Assembly (NCBI RefSeq): GCF_937920075.1
Contig: NZ_CALETI010000445.1
Span: 1-46,780 of the forward strand
Source of the DNA: an uncultured Agitococcus sp.
GTDB taxonomy: Bacteria; Pseudomonadota; Gammaproteobacteria; Pseudomonadales; Moraxellaceae
Length of the DNA: 46,780 nt
Reading direction: 5' to 3'
A program made the translations under genes and the position numbers. The notes under the pieces are model-generated. The model saw only the letters and a program-made list of their open reading frames with translations, searched no databases and was not told where the DNA came from. Positions within the stretch are counted from its first letter, which is position 1. Every line of letters begins with the position of its first letter. This document shows, piece by piece, positions 17,505-26,128 of the stretch.

Positions 17505-18211
17505 GCGAAACCAGTTACCGTCAAATTGCTGTTGATGGCTTATGGCGCAACAACACCGCCACCGTCCAATTATTAGGTTTATGCCCTCTTTTAGCTTGCT
17601 CAAATTCAGTAGTTAATGCCTTAAGTTTGGGGCTAGCCACCACCCTAGCCTTAGCAAGTTCTAATGCGGCTGTTTCTTTGGTTAGACATCACACTCCTGC
17701 AAATTTACGACTGCCTATTTTTGTAATGATTATTGCCTCTTTGGTGTCGTGTATCGAATTATTAATGCACGCTTTTACCTATCAACTTTACCAAGCTTTA
17801 GGAATTTTTATTCCGTTAATTGTCACCAATTGTGCCTTGTTGGGACGTGCTGAAGCTTTTGCCTCTAAACACAATACCCGTTTTGCCGCCTTTGATGGCT
17901 TGATGGTTGGTTTGGGTTTTACCGTGGTGTTAGTGCTGTTGGGGGCAATGCGTGAATTATTAGGTAACGGTACATTATTCGCCAATATGCACCTATTATT
18001 AGGCAATCTCGCCCAATCATGGACGATAAAAATTGCCGACTACAAACAGTTTTTGTTTTTTATTTTGCCGCCTAGTGCCTTTATTTGTTTAGGTTTTATT
18101 ATTGCAGGCAAAAATGTGATTGATGAACGTTTAAAACAACGTGCAAGCCAACAAGCCAAAGAGGTTGTGGCAGGTAGCAAACGAGTCAGAACCACAGGAC
18201 ATATTAGCTAA
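17501..18211 (+). CDS. rnfE: Electron transport complex subunit RnfE
   Basis: A 236-residue membrane subunit of the RnfA/RnfE/NqrD family with six predicted helices. The half-channel motifs LLGLCPLLACSN and LIVTNCALLGRAEAFA supply the Cys residues that in Rnf/Nqr hold an intramembrane [2Fe-2S] cluster together with RnfA. The RnfA partner is not in the window. It overlaps nth by one base (TAATG), matching the E. coli order rsxE-nth. Confidence 0.93.
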   Translation: MSETSYRQIAVDGLWRNNTATVQLLGLCPLLACSNSVVNALSLGLATTLALASSNAAVSLVRHHTPANLRLPIFVMIIASLVSCIELLMHAFTYQLYQALGIFIPLIVTNCALLGRAEAFASKHNTRFAAFDGLMVGLGFTVVLVLLGAMRELLGNGTLFANMHLLLGNLAQSWTIKIADYKQFLFFILPPSAFICLGFIIAGKNVIDERLKQRASQQAKEVVAGSKRVRTTGHIS

Positions 18212-18834
18212 TGAATGCCTCTACAATTAATGAGATTTTTCGCCGTTTCCAACAACAAAATCCCAAACCGACCACCGAATTAGTCTACAACTCGCCCTTT
18301 GAGTTATTGATTGCCGTTATTTTATCGGCTCAAGCCACCGATGTGAGTGTCAATAAAGCAACCGCCAAGCTGTACCCTATTGCCAATACGCCACAAAAGA
18401 TTTTGGCTTTGGGCTTAGATGGTCTAAAAAGTTATATCAAAACCATTGGTTTATATAACAGCAAAGCGGCTAACATTATGACCACTTGCCAAATATTAAT
18501 AGACAAGCATCAAGGACAAGTGCCTCATCAGCGCGAAGATTTAGAAGCTTTAGCGGGTGTTGGTCGAAAAACCGCCAATGTGGTGTTAAATACTGCTTTT
18601 GGTGAGCCAACCATTGCGGTTGATACCCATATTTTTAGGGTAGCCAATCGTTTGGGTTTAGCCACCTCAAAAACAGTTGATGGCGTAGAAAAACAATTGC
18701 TAACTAATGTGCCTAATCAATATAAGTTAGATGCGCATCATTGGTTAATATTGCATGGTCGTTATGTGTGTACGGCACGTAAACCGCAATGTGAGAGGTG
18801 TTTATTAGCAGATTTATGTCCATCTAAAACTTAA
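18211..18834 (+). CDS. nth: Endonuclease III
   Basis: A 207-residue DNA glycosylase/AP lyase removing oxidised pyrimidines. The helix-hairpin-helix LAGVGRKTANVVL has the catalytic Lys120, Asp138 lies in AVDTHIFRV, and the [4Fe-4S] ligands are C187-x6-C194-x2-C197-x5-C203. It is coupled to rnfE. Its last 11 bases overlap the 3' end of the convergent regA gene and no terminator separates them. Confidence 0.97.
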   Translation: MNASTINEIFRRFQQQNPKPTTELVYNSPFELLIAVILSAQATDVSVNKATAKLYPIANTPQKILALGLDGLKSYIKTIGLYNSKAANIMTTCQILIDKHQGQVPHQREDLEALAGVGRKTANVVLNTAFGEPTIAVDTHIFRVANRLGLATSKTVDGVEKQLLTNVPNQYKLDAHHWLILHGRYVCTARKPQCERCLLADLCPSKT

Positions 18835-19360
18835 CAGGATACTTTGCTAACTTACGTTGCAACGTACGACGATGCATATTTAATGCTCTCGCTGTTGCCG
18901 AAATATTGCCTTCATGCTCTTGTAAAACACGTTGAATATGTTCCCATTCTAATCGATCCACCGACAAAGGATTGTCATTCACTAACAAAGCTGAATCTCC
19001 TTCAATACGCAAAAAAGCCGCCATAATTTCATCAGCATTTGCAGGTTTTGCTAAATAATGTGTTGCGCCGAGTTTGATGGCTTCAACAGCCGTTGCAATA
19101 CTTGCATAACCTGTTAATACCACCATTCGTGTTTGCTCATCTAAATCATGCAAATACTTCACTAATTCCAACCCTGACGCACCATTCATTTTTAGGTCAA
19201 TCACTGCATATTCAGGTGTTTGAAGCGCAATTAACTCAATTGCTTGTTCAACGCTTTCGGCTTGGATGACCTCGTAACCACGCTTGAGCATGGCTTTGGC
19301 TAACACTTGTCTAAAAATATGATCATCATCAACAATCAGTAACAATGGTAAATTATCCAA
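18824..19360 (-). CDS. regA: RegA/ActR/PrrA-type response regulator
   Basis: A 178-residue redox response regulator. The receiver domain has the acidic pocket DDD (11-13), phospho-acceptor Asp55 in AVIDLKM, and Lys in LAKPA. The Fis-type helix-turn-helix at the C-terminus (NISATARALNMHRRTLQRKL) is characteristic of RegA/PrrA/RoxR. The frame opens only with TTG at 19360: the next in-frame codon upstream that could close it is a TGA, and no ATG lies before the receiver domain. It overlaps the regB end by 8 bases. In relatives this pair adjusts respiration, terminal oxidases and cytochrome c genes to quinone redox state. Confidence 0.9.
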   Translation of the reverse strand: MDNLPLLLIVDDDHIFRQVLAKAMLKRGYEVIQAESVEQAIELIALQTPEYAVIDLKMNGASGLELVKYLHDLDEQTRMVVLTGYASIATAVEAIKLGATHYLAKPANADEIMAAFLRIEGDSALLVNDNPLSVDRLEWEHIQRVLQEHEGNISATARALNMHRRTLQRKLAKYPVKF

Positions 19361-20591
19361 GATGAATCACTCGCTGATAAATGGGTAAAACAATTTGTGC
19401 AACCACACCGCCACCCTGTCGGTGAGTAAAGTTCATTTCTCCACCCAATCTTTCTAAAGTTGCATTGGCTAATAACAAACCAATACCCATTCCTTGTTGA
19501 CCTTTGGTTGAAATTCTATTTTGTCCTAATGAGGTCAATATCTCATCAGACATACCTAAACCTTTATCAATCACATTAATATAAACACGTGAGCTATCAA
19601 TATAAGCCGTTAATTCAACATAATCAGGCGAGGCATCTGCGGCATTATTTAATAAATTTAATATCGCTTGTTCTAAAGTCGCATCTGTTGCCACTAGAAT
19701 ATCTGTTAACCCACCAAAATCGGCATGTTTAATCTGAATAGTTGGTCTTAATAATTGAAATTTATCTAAGACAAGCTCTAATAATTTACTTAAAGATAAT
19801 AAGTCAAATTGTTGATTTTTGGCTTGCTCAATACGTTGTGTCATCTGTGTCAAAATTTGTTTACATTGATTGACCTGCTGACACAATAACTCCATATCAG
19901 GCTTGAGAGGCTCTGCTACTTCACTTTTCAACTCATGAGCCAATACCGTAATTGTAGCTAGCGGTGTACCTAGCTCGTGTGCTGTCCCTGCCGCCAACGT
20001 TCCTAATGCTAAAATTTGTTCTTGGCGATGTTGGATTTCTTGTATTTTTGCCATTTTTTGTTGTGAATGTTTGACTTGATAGGCCAAATAGGCAATAAAA
20101 GATACGATTAATACAGCACTTAACACAAAACATATCCACATTGCCAATACATACCCATTAATTGCTAAGGGAAGTTTTTGTGAGATGTTTTCGAGTGGTA
20201 CATAATCGAACATCAGCCTAGTAAATAAAAACACACTCAATAAAAATAAAGCCATGGTATAACCTACAGGCAACATGGCTGCACCAATCACTAAGGGCAA
20301 TAAAAACAAAAAGATAAATGGATTTTGTGCGCCACCCGTAAAATACAATAAGGTTGCTAAGGCCAACATATCTATGGTTAACTGAATCGCGATAAAGTCA
20401 TCGGTATCTTTATTAGGATGTGTTTTGAGGTAATACGCTAAATGAATATTGGCTGCCACTAAAACCGACAAGGTGAGGATCAAGGGAAATAGCGGTAAAC
20501 TGAGTTGCAGAAAAAAATGCACTAGGCCAATGGTGATGCTTTGGCCTAGTATGGCTAAACAGCGTAAATAAAATAAATAATTTTGTCTCAC
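19353..20591 (-). CDS. regB: RegB/PrrB-type redox sensor histidine kinase
   Basis: A 412-residue membrane kinase with six hydrophobic segments in residues 1-170. The quinone-sensing heptad GGAQNPF (86-92) is intact, the phospho-acceptor is His205 in GTAHELGTPLA, and the redox Cys243 lies in QQVNQCKQIL as in RegB Cys265. The ATPase domain shows NLLNNAADASP and GMGIGLLLAN. The start is GTG at 20591, 5 bases after ccmE, so it belongs to the ccm transcript. All known sensory residues are present, so quinone- and thiol-based sensing can be proposed with some confidence. Confidence 0.92.
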   Translation of the reverse strand: MRQNYLFYLRCLAILGQSITIGLVHFFLQLSLPLFPLILTLSVLVAANIHLAYYLKTHPNKDTDDFIAIQLTIDMLALATLLYFTGGAQNPFIFLFLLPLVIGAAMLPVGYTMALFLLSVFLFTRLMFDYVPLENISQKLPLAINGYVLAMWICFVLSAVLIVSFIAYLAYQVKHSQQKMAKIQEIQHRQEQILALGTLAAGTAHELGTPLATITVLAHELKSEVAEPLKPDMELLCQQVNQCKQILTQMTQRIEQAKNQQFDLLSLSKLLELVLDKFQLLRPTIQIKHADFGGLTDILVATDATLEQAILNLLNNAADASPDYVELTAYIDSSRVYINVIDKGLGMSDEILTSLGQNRISTKGQQGMGIGLLLANATLERLGGEMNFTHRQGGGVVAQIVLPIYQRVIHLG

Positions 20592-20596
20592 CTGTT

Positions 20597-21034
20597 TTAT
20601 TTACCTGTTGGATGTCCAGCCTCTTCAATCGCCTGTTTAACTTGAGGCGGCATATAGTTTTCATCATGTTTAGCTAAAACTTCTTCAGCTTCTACACGAC
20701 CATTTTTAAAGTAGCCATTAGCCACAATGCCCTGACCTTCTTTAAATAAATCAGGCAAAATTCCTGTATAAGTTACAGGCACTTGCTTTTTTAAATCACT
20801 AATCATAAAAGTGACTGCTAAAGAACTAGGGTCTCGAACAACCGTTCCTTTTACCACTAAACCACCTGCCTGAATACGTTGACCATCAGGTGCTTCGCCA
20901 TTTGCCAACTGACTTGGCGTATAAAACAAATTGATATTTTGACGCATGGCATACATTGCTAAGCCAATTGCCACACCAATCCCTAGTACCAACGAAATAA
21001 TTAACACCAATTTACGTTGACGTTTAGGATTCAT
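20597..21034 (-). CDS. ccmE: Cytochrome c maturation heme chaperone CcmE
   Basis: A 145-residue membrane-anchored periplasmic chaperone that carries heme covalently on His123, in the motif AKHDENYMPP. One N-terminal helix (LVLIISLVLGIGVAIGLAMYA) precedes the OB-fold beta domain. It overlaps ccmD by 11 bases. Downstream, ccmF would usually follow; here regB does. Confidence 0.96.
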   Translation of the reverse strand: MNPKRQRKLVLIISLVLGIGVAIGLAMYAMRQNINLFYTPSQLANGEAPDGQRIQAGGLVVKGTVVRDPSSLAVTFMISDLKKQVPVTYTGILPDLFKEGQGIVANGYFKNGRVEAEEVLAKHDENYMPPQVKQAIEEAGHPTGK

Positions 21035-21206
21035 GCTGTTGACCTCGTTTTAACTGTTGAATCTGCTCTTTAAAAAAACGCTGACGCTGTGCTTTGGCTT
21101 GCCATACCAAATAGAGAATCGCACTAAAGGTTAAGGCATAGCACGACCATACATAAATGCCATGATTACCCATCGCCCAAAATTCAGCTAAAGAATTAAA
21201 CGCCAC
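21024..21206 (-). CDS. ccmD: Heme exporter protein CcmD
   Basis: A 60-residue single-pass protein: short N-terminal periplasmic part, NHGIYVWSCYALTFSAIL helix, then a strongly basic cytoplasmic tail. Its size, position between ccmC and ccmE, and the overlaps with both identify it as CcmD, which helps release holo-CcmE from the CcmABC complex. Confidence 0.9.
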   Translation of the reverse strand: MAFNSLAEFWAMGNHGIYVWSCYALTFSAILYLVWQAKAQRQRFFKEQIQQLKRGQQHES

Positions 21207-21978
21207 GTTGCCCCCCTCTACCTGCCTCTGCTTTGACTAACTCTTTGACCCATTGACTACGACGCTCACGCTCTAAAATCACATTTCGGGTGCGTAAAAT
21301 AGTTAATAATCCAAATAAACTATAAAATCCTAAAATCATGACTAATAATGGCATCCACATTTCTGGCGGCATTTTAGGCTTTTGGGTCACGGTAAATGTT
21401 GCACCTTGATGCAAGGTATTCCACCAAACTACCGAATATTTAATAATGGGTAAGTTAATCACGCCTACTACCGATAAAATGGCAGCCGCTTTTGCACCTG
21501 TTGAACTACTTTCATAGGCGTTATACAGTGCAATTACACCCATATATAAAAACAATAAAATTAGCATAGAAGTTAAACGGGCATCCCATACCCAATAAGT
21601 TCCCCATGTCGGTTTGCCCCAAATTGCCCCTGTCATTAGTGCTAAAAAACAAAAAACAGCACCAACTGGGGCAACAGCTCGCGCCACCATCTCGGCGGTT
21701 TTTACTTTCCAAACTAAACTAATCACGCCACAAATACCTAACAAAAAATAGGCACTCATGGCTAAACTTGCTGAAGGCACATGAATAAAAATAATGCGAT
21801 AACTATTACCTTGAAGATAATCTGTTGGTGCAAATGCCAAGCCCCAGATTGTGCCAAGCGTAATTAACACACCTGCTAATATGCCTAGCCAAGGGATAAA
21901 ACGTTCACTAATACTATAAAAATATTTTGGGCTAACGGTTTGTTCAAATAATTGCCACCAACGTTTTAAAAAAAACAT
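21196..21978 (-). CDS. ccmC: Heme exporter/heme-handling protein CcmC
   Basis: A 260-residue protein with six membrane helices that attaches heme to CcmE. The tryptophan-rich periplasmic loop WGTYWVWDARLTS is the WWD domain, and HVPSA and TLHQGA supply the two external heme-ligand His residues. It overlaps ccmD and lies 3 bp after ccmB. Confidence 0.95.
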   Translation of the reverse strand: MFFLKRWWQLFEQTVSPKYFYSISERFIPWLGILAGVLITLGTIWGLAFAPTDYLQGNSYRIIFIHVPSASLAMSAYFLLGICGVISLVWKVKTAEMVARAVAPVGAVFCFLALMTGAIWGKPTWGTYWVWDARLTSMLILLFLYMGVIALYNAYESSSTGAKAAAILSVVGVINLPIIKYSVVWWNTLHQGATFTVTQKPKMPPEMWMPLLVMILGFYSLFGLLTILRTRNVILERERRSQWVKELVKAEAGRGGQRGV

Positions 21979-21981
21979 GCG

Positions 21982-22653
21982 CTAACCTCCCACGGCTAAA
22001 CGTAAAGCCGCCGCAACGGCTAAGGGACTTAATGTTAAAGCTAAAACCAAAAACGCCCCTAACAAGGCTAAATAACCACCAATTGGTAAACCATTCAACG
22101 CCGCTTGGACAGCAGCGGTGGCAAAAATTAACACAGGAATATGTAAAGGCAAGGTGAGTAACGGAATTAATACACCACCACGTTTTAAAGAGACGGTTAA
22201 TGCCGCACCAATAGCACTGACCAAACTTAAGGTTGGTGTGCCAATCAACAAGGTAATAAACAAGGCTACAGCCGCGTCATTGGGCAAATGCAACAATAAA
22301 GCAGCAATGGGACTTAATACCGTTAAACAAGCTCCTGTTTGTAGCCAATGGGCAATCACTTTAGCTAATACCACTAAGGGCAATGGTGCAGGCGATACTA
22401 ATAATTGTTCTAAACTACCATCATCATAATCTTGACGAAATAAACTATCCATCGACAATAATACCGCCAATAACGCGGCAATCCATACCACGCCTCCTGC
22501 CATGGCTGCCAATTTTGTAGGGGTAGAACTAATCGCTAAAGGAAATAAAGTAATCACCATTAAAAAGAAACTTAATGGATTAAGCCATTCGCCACCTTGC
22601 CGAGAGACCAATTTGAGATCACGCTGAATCACAGCCCATAAAGACGGCCACAT
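21982..22653 (-). CDS. ccmB: Heme exporter permease CcmB
   Basis: A 223-residue permease with six hydrophobic helices, the membrane partner of the CcmA ATPase. The N-terminal AVIQRDLKLVSRQGGEWLNPL and the FRQDYDDGSLEQLLVSP segment are family hallmarks. Spacing to ccmA is 2 bp. The complex uses ATP to free heme-loaded CcmE. Confidence 0.94.
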   Translation of the reverse strand: MWPSLWAVIQRDLKLVSRQGGEWLNPLSFFLMVITLFPLAISSTPTKLAAMAGGVVWIAALLAVLLSMDSLFRQDYDDGSLEQLLVSPAPLPLVVLAKVIAHWLQTGACLTVLSPIAALLLHLPNDAAVALFITLLIGTPTLSLVSAIGAALTVSLKRGGVLIPLLTLPLHIPVLIFATAAVQAALNGLPIGGYLALLGAFLVLALTLSPLAVAAALRLAVGG

Positions 22654-22655
22654 TA

Positions 22656-23309
22656 TTAGTAGCCCTCCTGTACACGATATTGTGCTAAATCTAAATGTTT
22701 AAGTGGAAAGTTTGGCTCAAATACATGGTGCGTAGTCAACAATACCATGCCTCCTTGTTGAGCATGATCTACTAACCATTGCTCTAAGGATTGCACACCA
22801 GCCAAATCAATGGCAGTAAACGGCTCGTCTAAAACCCATAACTTCGCTTGTTGTAAAAATAAACGTGCTAAAGCAACACGGCGTTTTTGGCCAGCAGATA
22901 AACGCGCAATGGGTACATCTTCATAACCATATAAACCAACTTTTTTTAGGGCTTGTTCTATATCTGCCAAAGAAATGAATTTTTGATGCAGTTGCGCTAA
23001 AAACTGTAAATTTTCAACAGCCGTTAATAAGGGTTTTAAACCCAATAAATGGCCAACAAAAGCAACATTTTGCTTAAATACGGAAGGATTATCTTGAATA
23101 TTTTCGCCTTGCCAATAAATAGCCCCTGATTCAAATGGAGCCAAGCCCATTAGACCATTTAGCAAGGTTGTTTTACCAGTTCCATTAGCACCAACTACTT
23201 GCATGATTTCGCCAGCTTGTAATTGAAAATCGAGTTTAGCAAATAAAACTCGATCATCTCGTACTGCACATAAATCAGAAACAGTGAGCAATTGACGCAC
23301 CACGCACAA
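22656..23309 (-). CDS. ccmA: Cytochrome c biogenesis ATP-binding protein CcmA
   Basis: ABC ATPase with Walker A GANGTGKTT, signature LSAGQKRRVALARL, Walker B LWVLDEPF and the H-loop TTHH. No ATG is available at the N-terminus: the frame can start at TTG (23309) or at the adjacent GTG codons 6 or 9 bases later, giving about 214-217 residues. A strong promoter-like element lies only 15 bases upstream, so the mRNA leader would be very short. It is the first gene of ccmABCDE-regBA. Confidence 0.93.
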   Translation of the reverse strand: MCVVRQLLTVSDLCAVRDDRVLFAKLDFQLQAGEIMQVVGANGTGKTTLLNGLMGLAPFESGAIYWQGENIQDNPSVFKQNVAFVGHLLGLKPLLTAVENLQFLAQLHQKFISLADIEQALKKVGLYGYEDVPIARLSAGQKRRVALARLFLQQAKLWVLDEPFTAIDLAGVQSLEQWLVDHAQQGGMVLLTTHHVFEPNFPLKHLDLAQYRVQEGY

Positions 23310-23323
23310 TAAAAATTTTGTTG

Positions 23324-23352
23324 ATTATACCATTAAAGACTAATCTTCATAA
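23324..23352 (-). promoter_or_regulatory. Candidate extended -10 promoter of the ccm-regBA operon
   Basis: On the minus strand TGGTATAAT forms an extended -10 (TATAAT at 23329-23324), with the weak -35 candidate TTATGA 17 bases upstream (23352-23347). It lies directly behind the lysR stop codon. The predicted start would leave fewer than 15 leader bases before the first ccmA start codons. Confidence 0.5.
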
Positions 23353-24344
23353 CGTCCCATCATTTGTTGCAAGGCGATTTGTCTTTCCATTTGTTTACGC
23401 TCATCTTCAATTAATTGACGTGCCACAAACAAAATTAATTGCCGTAACCAACGATGGGCAGGATGATGATGTAGCAACGGACACCATGCCATTTTTAATT
23501 CAAACTCTGGCACATAAAATGGCGGTTCTTTAATCACTAAACGCGGATTAGTGGCTTGTAATTTAGCCACACGACTGGGTAAAGTGGCGATTAAATCTGC
23601 ATTTGCTGCCAATAAAGCAGGCATTTGATAGTGCCTTGTAAAAATACTGATTTTACGTTTTTTACCTAAACGTGCTAAAGCTTGGTCAATCCAACCTAAA
23701 CCACCAGATTTATCAGGATTAACACCAAAGCCTACGCCCATACCTGTTTTACTCACCCAAATATGTTGTGCTTCTAGGTAAGTTTTTAAATTAAAATGGT
23801 CAACAATGGGACTATCGCAATGCAATAAGCAGCTAAAGCTATCACGCCAAACGAGAACTTGGTGGAAACTTTGTGGAATCTCATTAAAACGATTGATCGC
23901 TAAATCAACTTTACCCTGCTCCATATCTCGATAAGACACATCAGAAGGCGTTAAAAAATCTAAAACCACATTCGGGGCTTCGGAGCGCATCGCTTTGACT
24001 AAAGCAGGAATCAAGGTCGCCTCAGCATAATCAGAGGCCATAATTCTAAACACACGCGCACTGCTTAAAGGTCTAAACTCCGTTCGTGGCTCTAAAATTT
24101 GTCCTAAATCACTCAATACTTCTCTAATGCGCGGCTGTAATTCTAAAGCACGCTCGGTTGCAGTCATGCCCTCACTAGAGCGAATTAATAAAGGATCATT
24201 AAACAATACCCTTAAACGTCGCAAAATATTGGACATGGCTGGTTGAGTGACACCTAGCTGCTCAGCCGCACGGGTTACATTCTTTTCACGGAGCAAAACA
24301 TCTAAATGCGTGAGCAAATTTAAGTCAACGCGCTCGAGATTCAT
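23340..24344 (-). CDS. LysR family transcriptional regulator
   Basis: A 334-residue LysR protein: N-terminal winged HTH (VTRAAEQLGVTQPAMSNILRR, about 23-43), then a type 2 periplasmic-binding-like effector domain. The N-terminus MNLERVDLNLL resembles the NodD/PA-like branch. It is divergent from isocitrate lyase with about 130 bp between starts, so it may regulate that gene, and it is followed on the same strand by the ccm operon. The effector is unknown. Confidence 0.9.
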   Translation of the reverse strand: MNLERVDLNLLTHLDVLLREKNVTRAAEQLGVTQPAMSNILRRLRVLFNDPLLIRSSEGMTATERALELQPRIREVLSDLGQILEPRTEFRPLSSARVFRIMASDYAEATLIPALVKAMRSEAPNVVLDFLTPSDVSYRDMEQGKVDLAINRFNEIPQSFHQVLVWRDSFSCLLHCDSPIVDHFNLKTYLEAQHIWVSKTGMGVGFGVNPDKSGGLGWIDQALARLGKKRKISIFTRHYQMPALLAANADLIATLPSRVAKLQATNPRLVIKEPPFYVPEFELKMAWCPLLHHHPAHRWLRQLILFVARQLIEDERKQMERQIALQQMMGRYED

Positions 24345-24361
24345 AAAATAAATACCGAAGA

Positions 24362-24379
24362 TTAATCTGATAAATTAGC
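24362..24379. promoter_or_regulatory. Possible LysR-type operator between lysR and aceA
   Basis: TTAAT-CTGATAA-ATTAG is a short interrupted palindrome in the divergent intergenic region, of the AT-rich T-Nx-A form used by LysR proteins. A small GTCTTT/AAAGAC hairpin lies further on at 24423-24438, in the probable aceA leader. Both are only visible patterns. Confidence 0.3.
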
Positions 24380-24475
24380 TAAATTATGCCATAAACTTTA
24401 CACTTGCAACATCCAAAAATAGGTCTTTTGTCAAAGACTTGTTTATCCCTCAACCTAAAACATAGGAAGGCATTT

Positions 24476-26071
24476 ATGGCGACTTATCAATCTGCTCTTG
24501 AGCATGTTCGTGCCGTTAAAGCAAAATTAGGCAATACTTGGGGCGCAATTCATCCAGAAGATGCAGCGCGTATGATTATTCAAAACCGTTTCCCAACAGG
24601 TTTAGAAATCGCTAAGTACACTGCTGCTATTATGCGTAAAGATATGGCTGCATACGATGCTGACAGCAGCAAATATACCCAGTCTTTAGGTTGCTGGCAT
24701 GGTTTTGTTGCGCAACAAAAAATGATTGCCAACAAAAAATACTTCGGTACTACTGAACGTAAATACATCTACTTATCAGGTTGGATGGTTGCTGCATTAC
24801 GCTCTGAGTTTGGCCCATTGCCAGACCAATCTATGCACGAAAAAACCGCTGTGCCAAAATTAATCGAAGAAATCTACACTTTCTTACGTCAAGCTGACGC
24901 AAAAGAATTAAACGATTTATTCCGTGCTTTACAAAAAGCTGAAGATGCGGGTGATGCTGCTAAAGCTGCTGAAGTGACTGCTAAAATCGACAACTACGAA
25001 AGCCACGTTGTGCCTATCATTGCTGACATCGACGCTGGTTTCGGTAACGAAGAAGCAACTTACTTATTAGCTAAGAAAATCATTCAAGCGGGTGCTTGTG
25101 CTATTCAAATCGAAAACCAAGTATCTGATGCTAAGCAATGTGGTCACCAAGCTGGTAAAGTAACTGTTCCACACGAAGACTTCTTATCTAAGATCAATGC
25201 TGTTCGTTTCGCATTCTTAGAATTAGGCGTTGACGAAGGTGTTATCGTTGCACGTACTGACTCTGAAGGTGCTGACTTAACTCAGAAGATCCCAGTTGTT
25301 AAGAAAGCTGGCGACATCGCTTCTCAATACATCAGCTACTTAGATACTAAAGAAATTGATATCTCTGAAGCTCAAGACGATGAAGTGTTGATTAAACGTA
25401 ACGGTAAATTACATCGTCCAACACGTTTAGCTTCTGGCTTGTTCCAATTCCGCGAAGGTACACAAATCGACCGCGTGGTTTTAGACTGTATCAGCAGCTT
25501 ACAAAACGGCGCAGACATGTTGTGGATCGAAACACCAACACCAAACGTTGGCGAAATCGCGCACATGGTTAACCGCGTGAAAGAAGTTATTCCTAACGCT
25601 AAGTTAGTTTATAACAACAGCCCATCTTTCAACTGGACTTTAAACTTCCGTCAACAAGCTTATGACCGTTGGGTTAAAGAAGGTAAAGACGTTTCTGCAT
25701 ACGATCGCGCTAAGTTAATGGACGCTAAGTATGACAACACAGAATTGTCTGCTGACGCTGATGAAAAAATCCGTACGTTCCAAGCTGACGCTGCTCGTGA
25801 AGCTGGTGTATTCCACCACCTCATCACTTTACCAACCTACCACACCACTGCATTACATATGCACGAGTTGTCTAAAGGTTACTTCGGTGAAATGGGTATG
25901 TTGGCTTATGTGGCTGGCGTACAACGTAAAGAAATCCGTGAAGGTGTTTCTTGCGTTAAGCACCAAGCAATGGCTGGTTCTGACATCGGTGACGATCACA
26001 AAGAAATTTTCTCTGGTGACAACGCATTGAAAGCTGGTGGTACTGCCAACACTATGGGTCAATTCTCTTAA
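24476..26071 (+). CDS. aceA: Isocitrate lyase (531-residue type)
   Basis: Glyoxylate-cycle enzyme splitting isocitrate into glyoxylate and succinate, needed for growth on acetate and fatty acids. The longer frame from 24404 is rejected: ATG at 24476 has AGGAAGG 5 bases upstream and gives 531 residues, the length of the Pseudomonas aeruginosa/Acinetobacter subfamily. Catalytic Cys222 lies in KQCGHQAGK (220-228); DIDAGFGNEEATY and the WIETPTPNVGE block are clear. Its codons are strongly biased (many AAC, TTC and CGT choices, unlike its neighbours), consistent with high expression. It fits the nearby lipase, glpD and transhydrogenase. A terminator follows. Confidence 0.96.
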   Translation: MATYQSALEHVRAVKAKLGNTWGAIHPEDAARMIIQNRFPTGLEIAKYTAAIMRKDMAAYDADSSKYTQSLGCWHGFVAQQKMIANKKYFGTTERKYIYLSGWMVAALRSEFGPLPDQSMHEKTAVPKLIEEIYTFLRQADAKELNDLFRALQKAEDAGDAAKAAEVTAKIDNYESHVVPIIADIDAGFGNEEATYLLAKKIIQAGACAIQIENQVSDAKQCGHQAGKVTVPHEDFLSKINAVRFAFLELGVDEGVIVARTDSEGADLTQKIPVVKKAGDIASQYISYLDTKEIDISEAQDDEVLIKRNGKLHRPTRLASGLFQFREGTQIDRVVLDCISSLQNGADMLWIETPTPNVGEIAHMVNRVKEVIPNAKLVYNNSPSFNWTLNFRQQAYDRWVKEGKDVSAYDRAKLMDAKYDNTELSADADEKIRTFQADAAREAGVFHHLITLPTYHTTALHMHELSKGYFGEMGMLAYVAGVQRKEIREGVSCVKHQAMAGSDIGDDHKEIFSGDNALKAGGTANTMGQFS

Positions 26072-26093
26072 TAATAAGAGCAAATTGATTTAG

Positions 26094-26120
26094 AAAAACC
26101 CCGCGAATGCGGGGTTTTTT
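26094..26120. terminator. Bidirectional terminator between aceA and lipase
   Basis: CCCCGC (26099-26104) and GCGGGG (26109-26114) with loop GAAT, extended by AAAAA on the left and TTTTTT on the right. It serves aceA on the plus strand and can serve the convergent lipase gene. Confidence 0.9.
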
Positions 26121-26128
26121 GTTATTAA

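Noticed and set aside
24404..24475. N-terminal 24-codon extension of isocitrate lyase
   Set aside because: ATG at 24476 has a strong AGGAAGG site and gives the exact family length.
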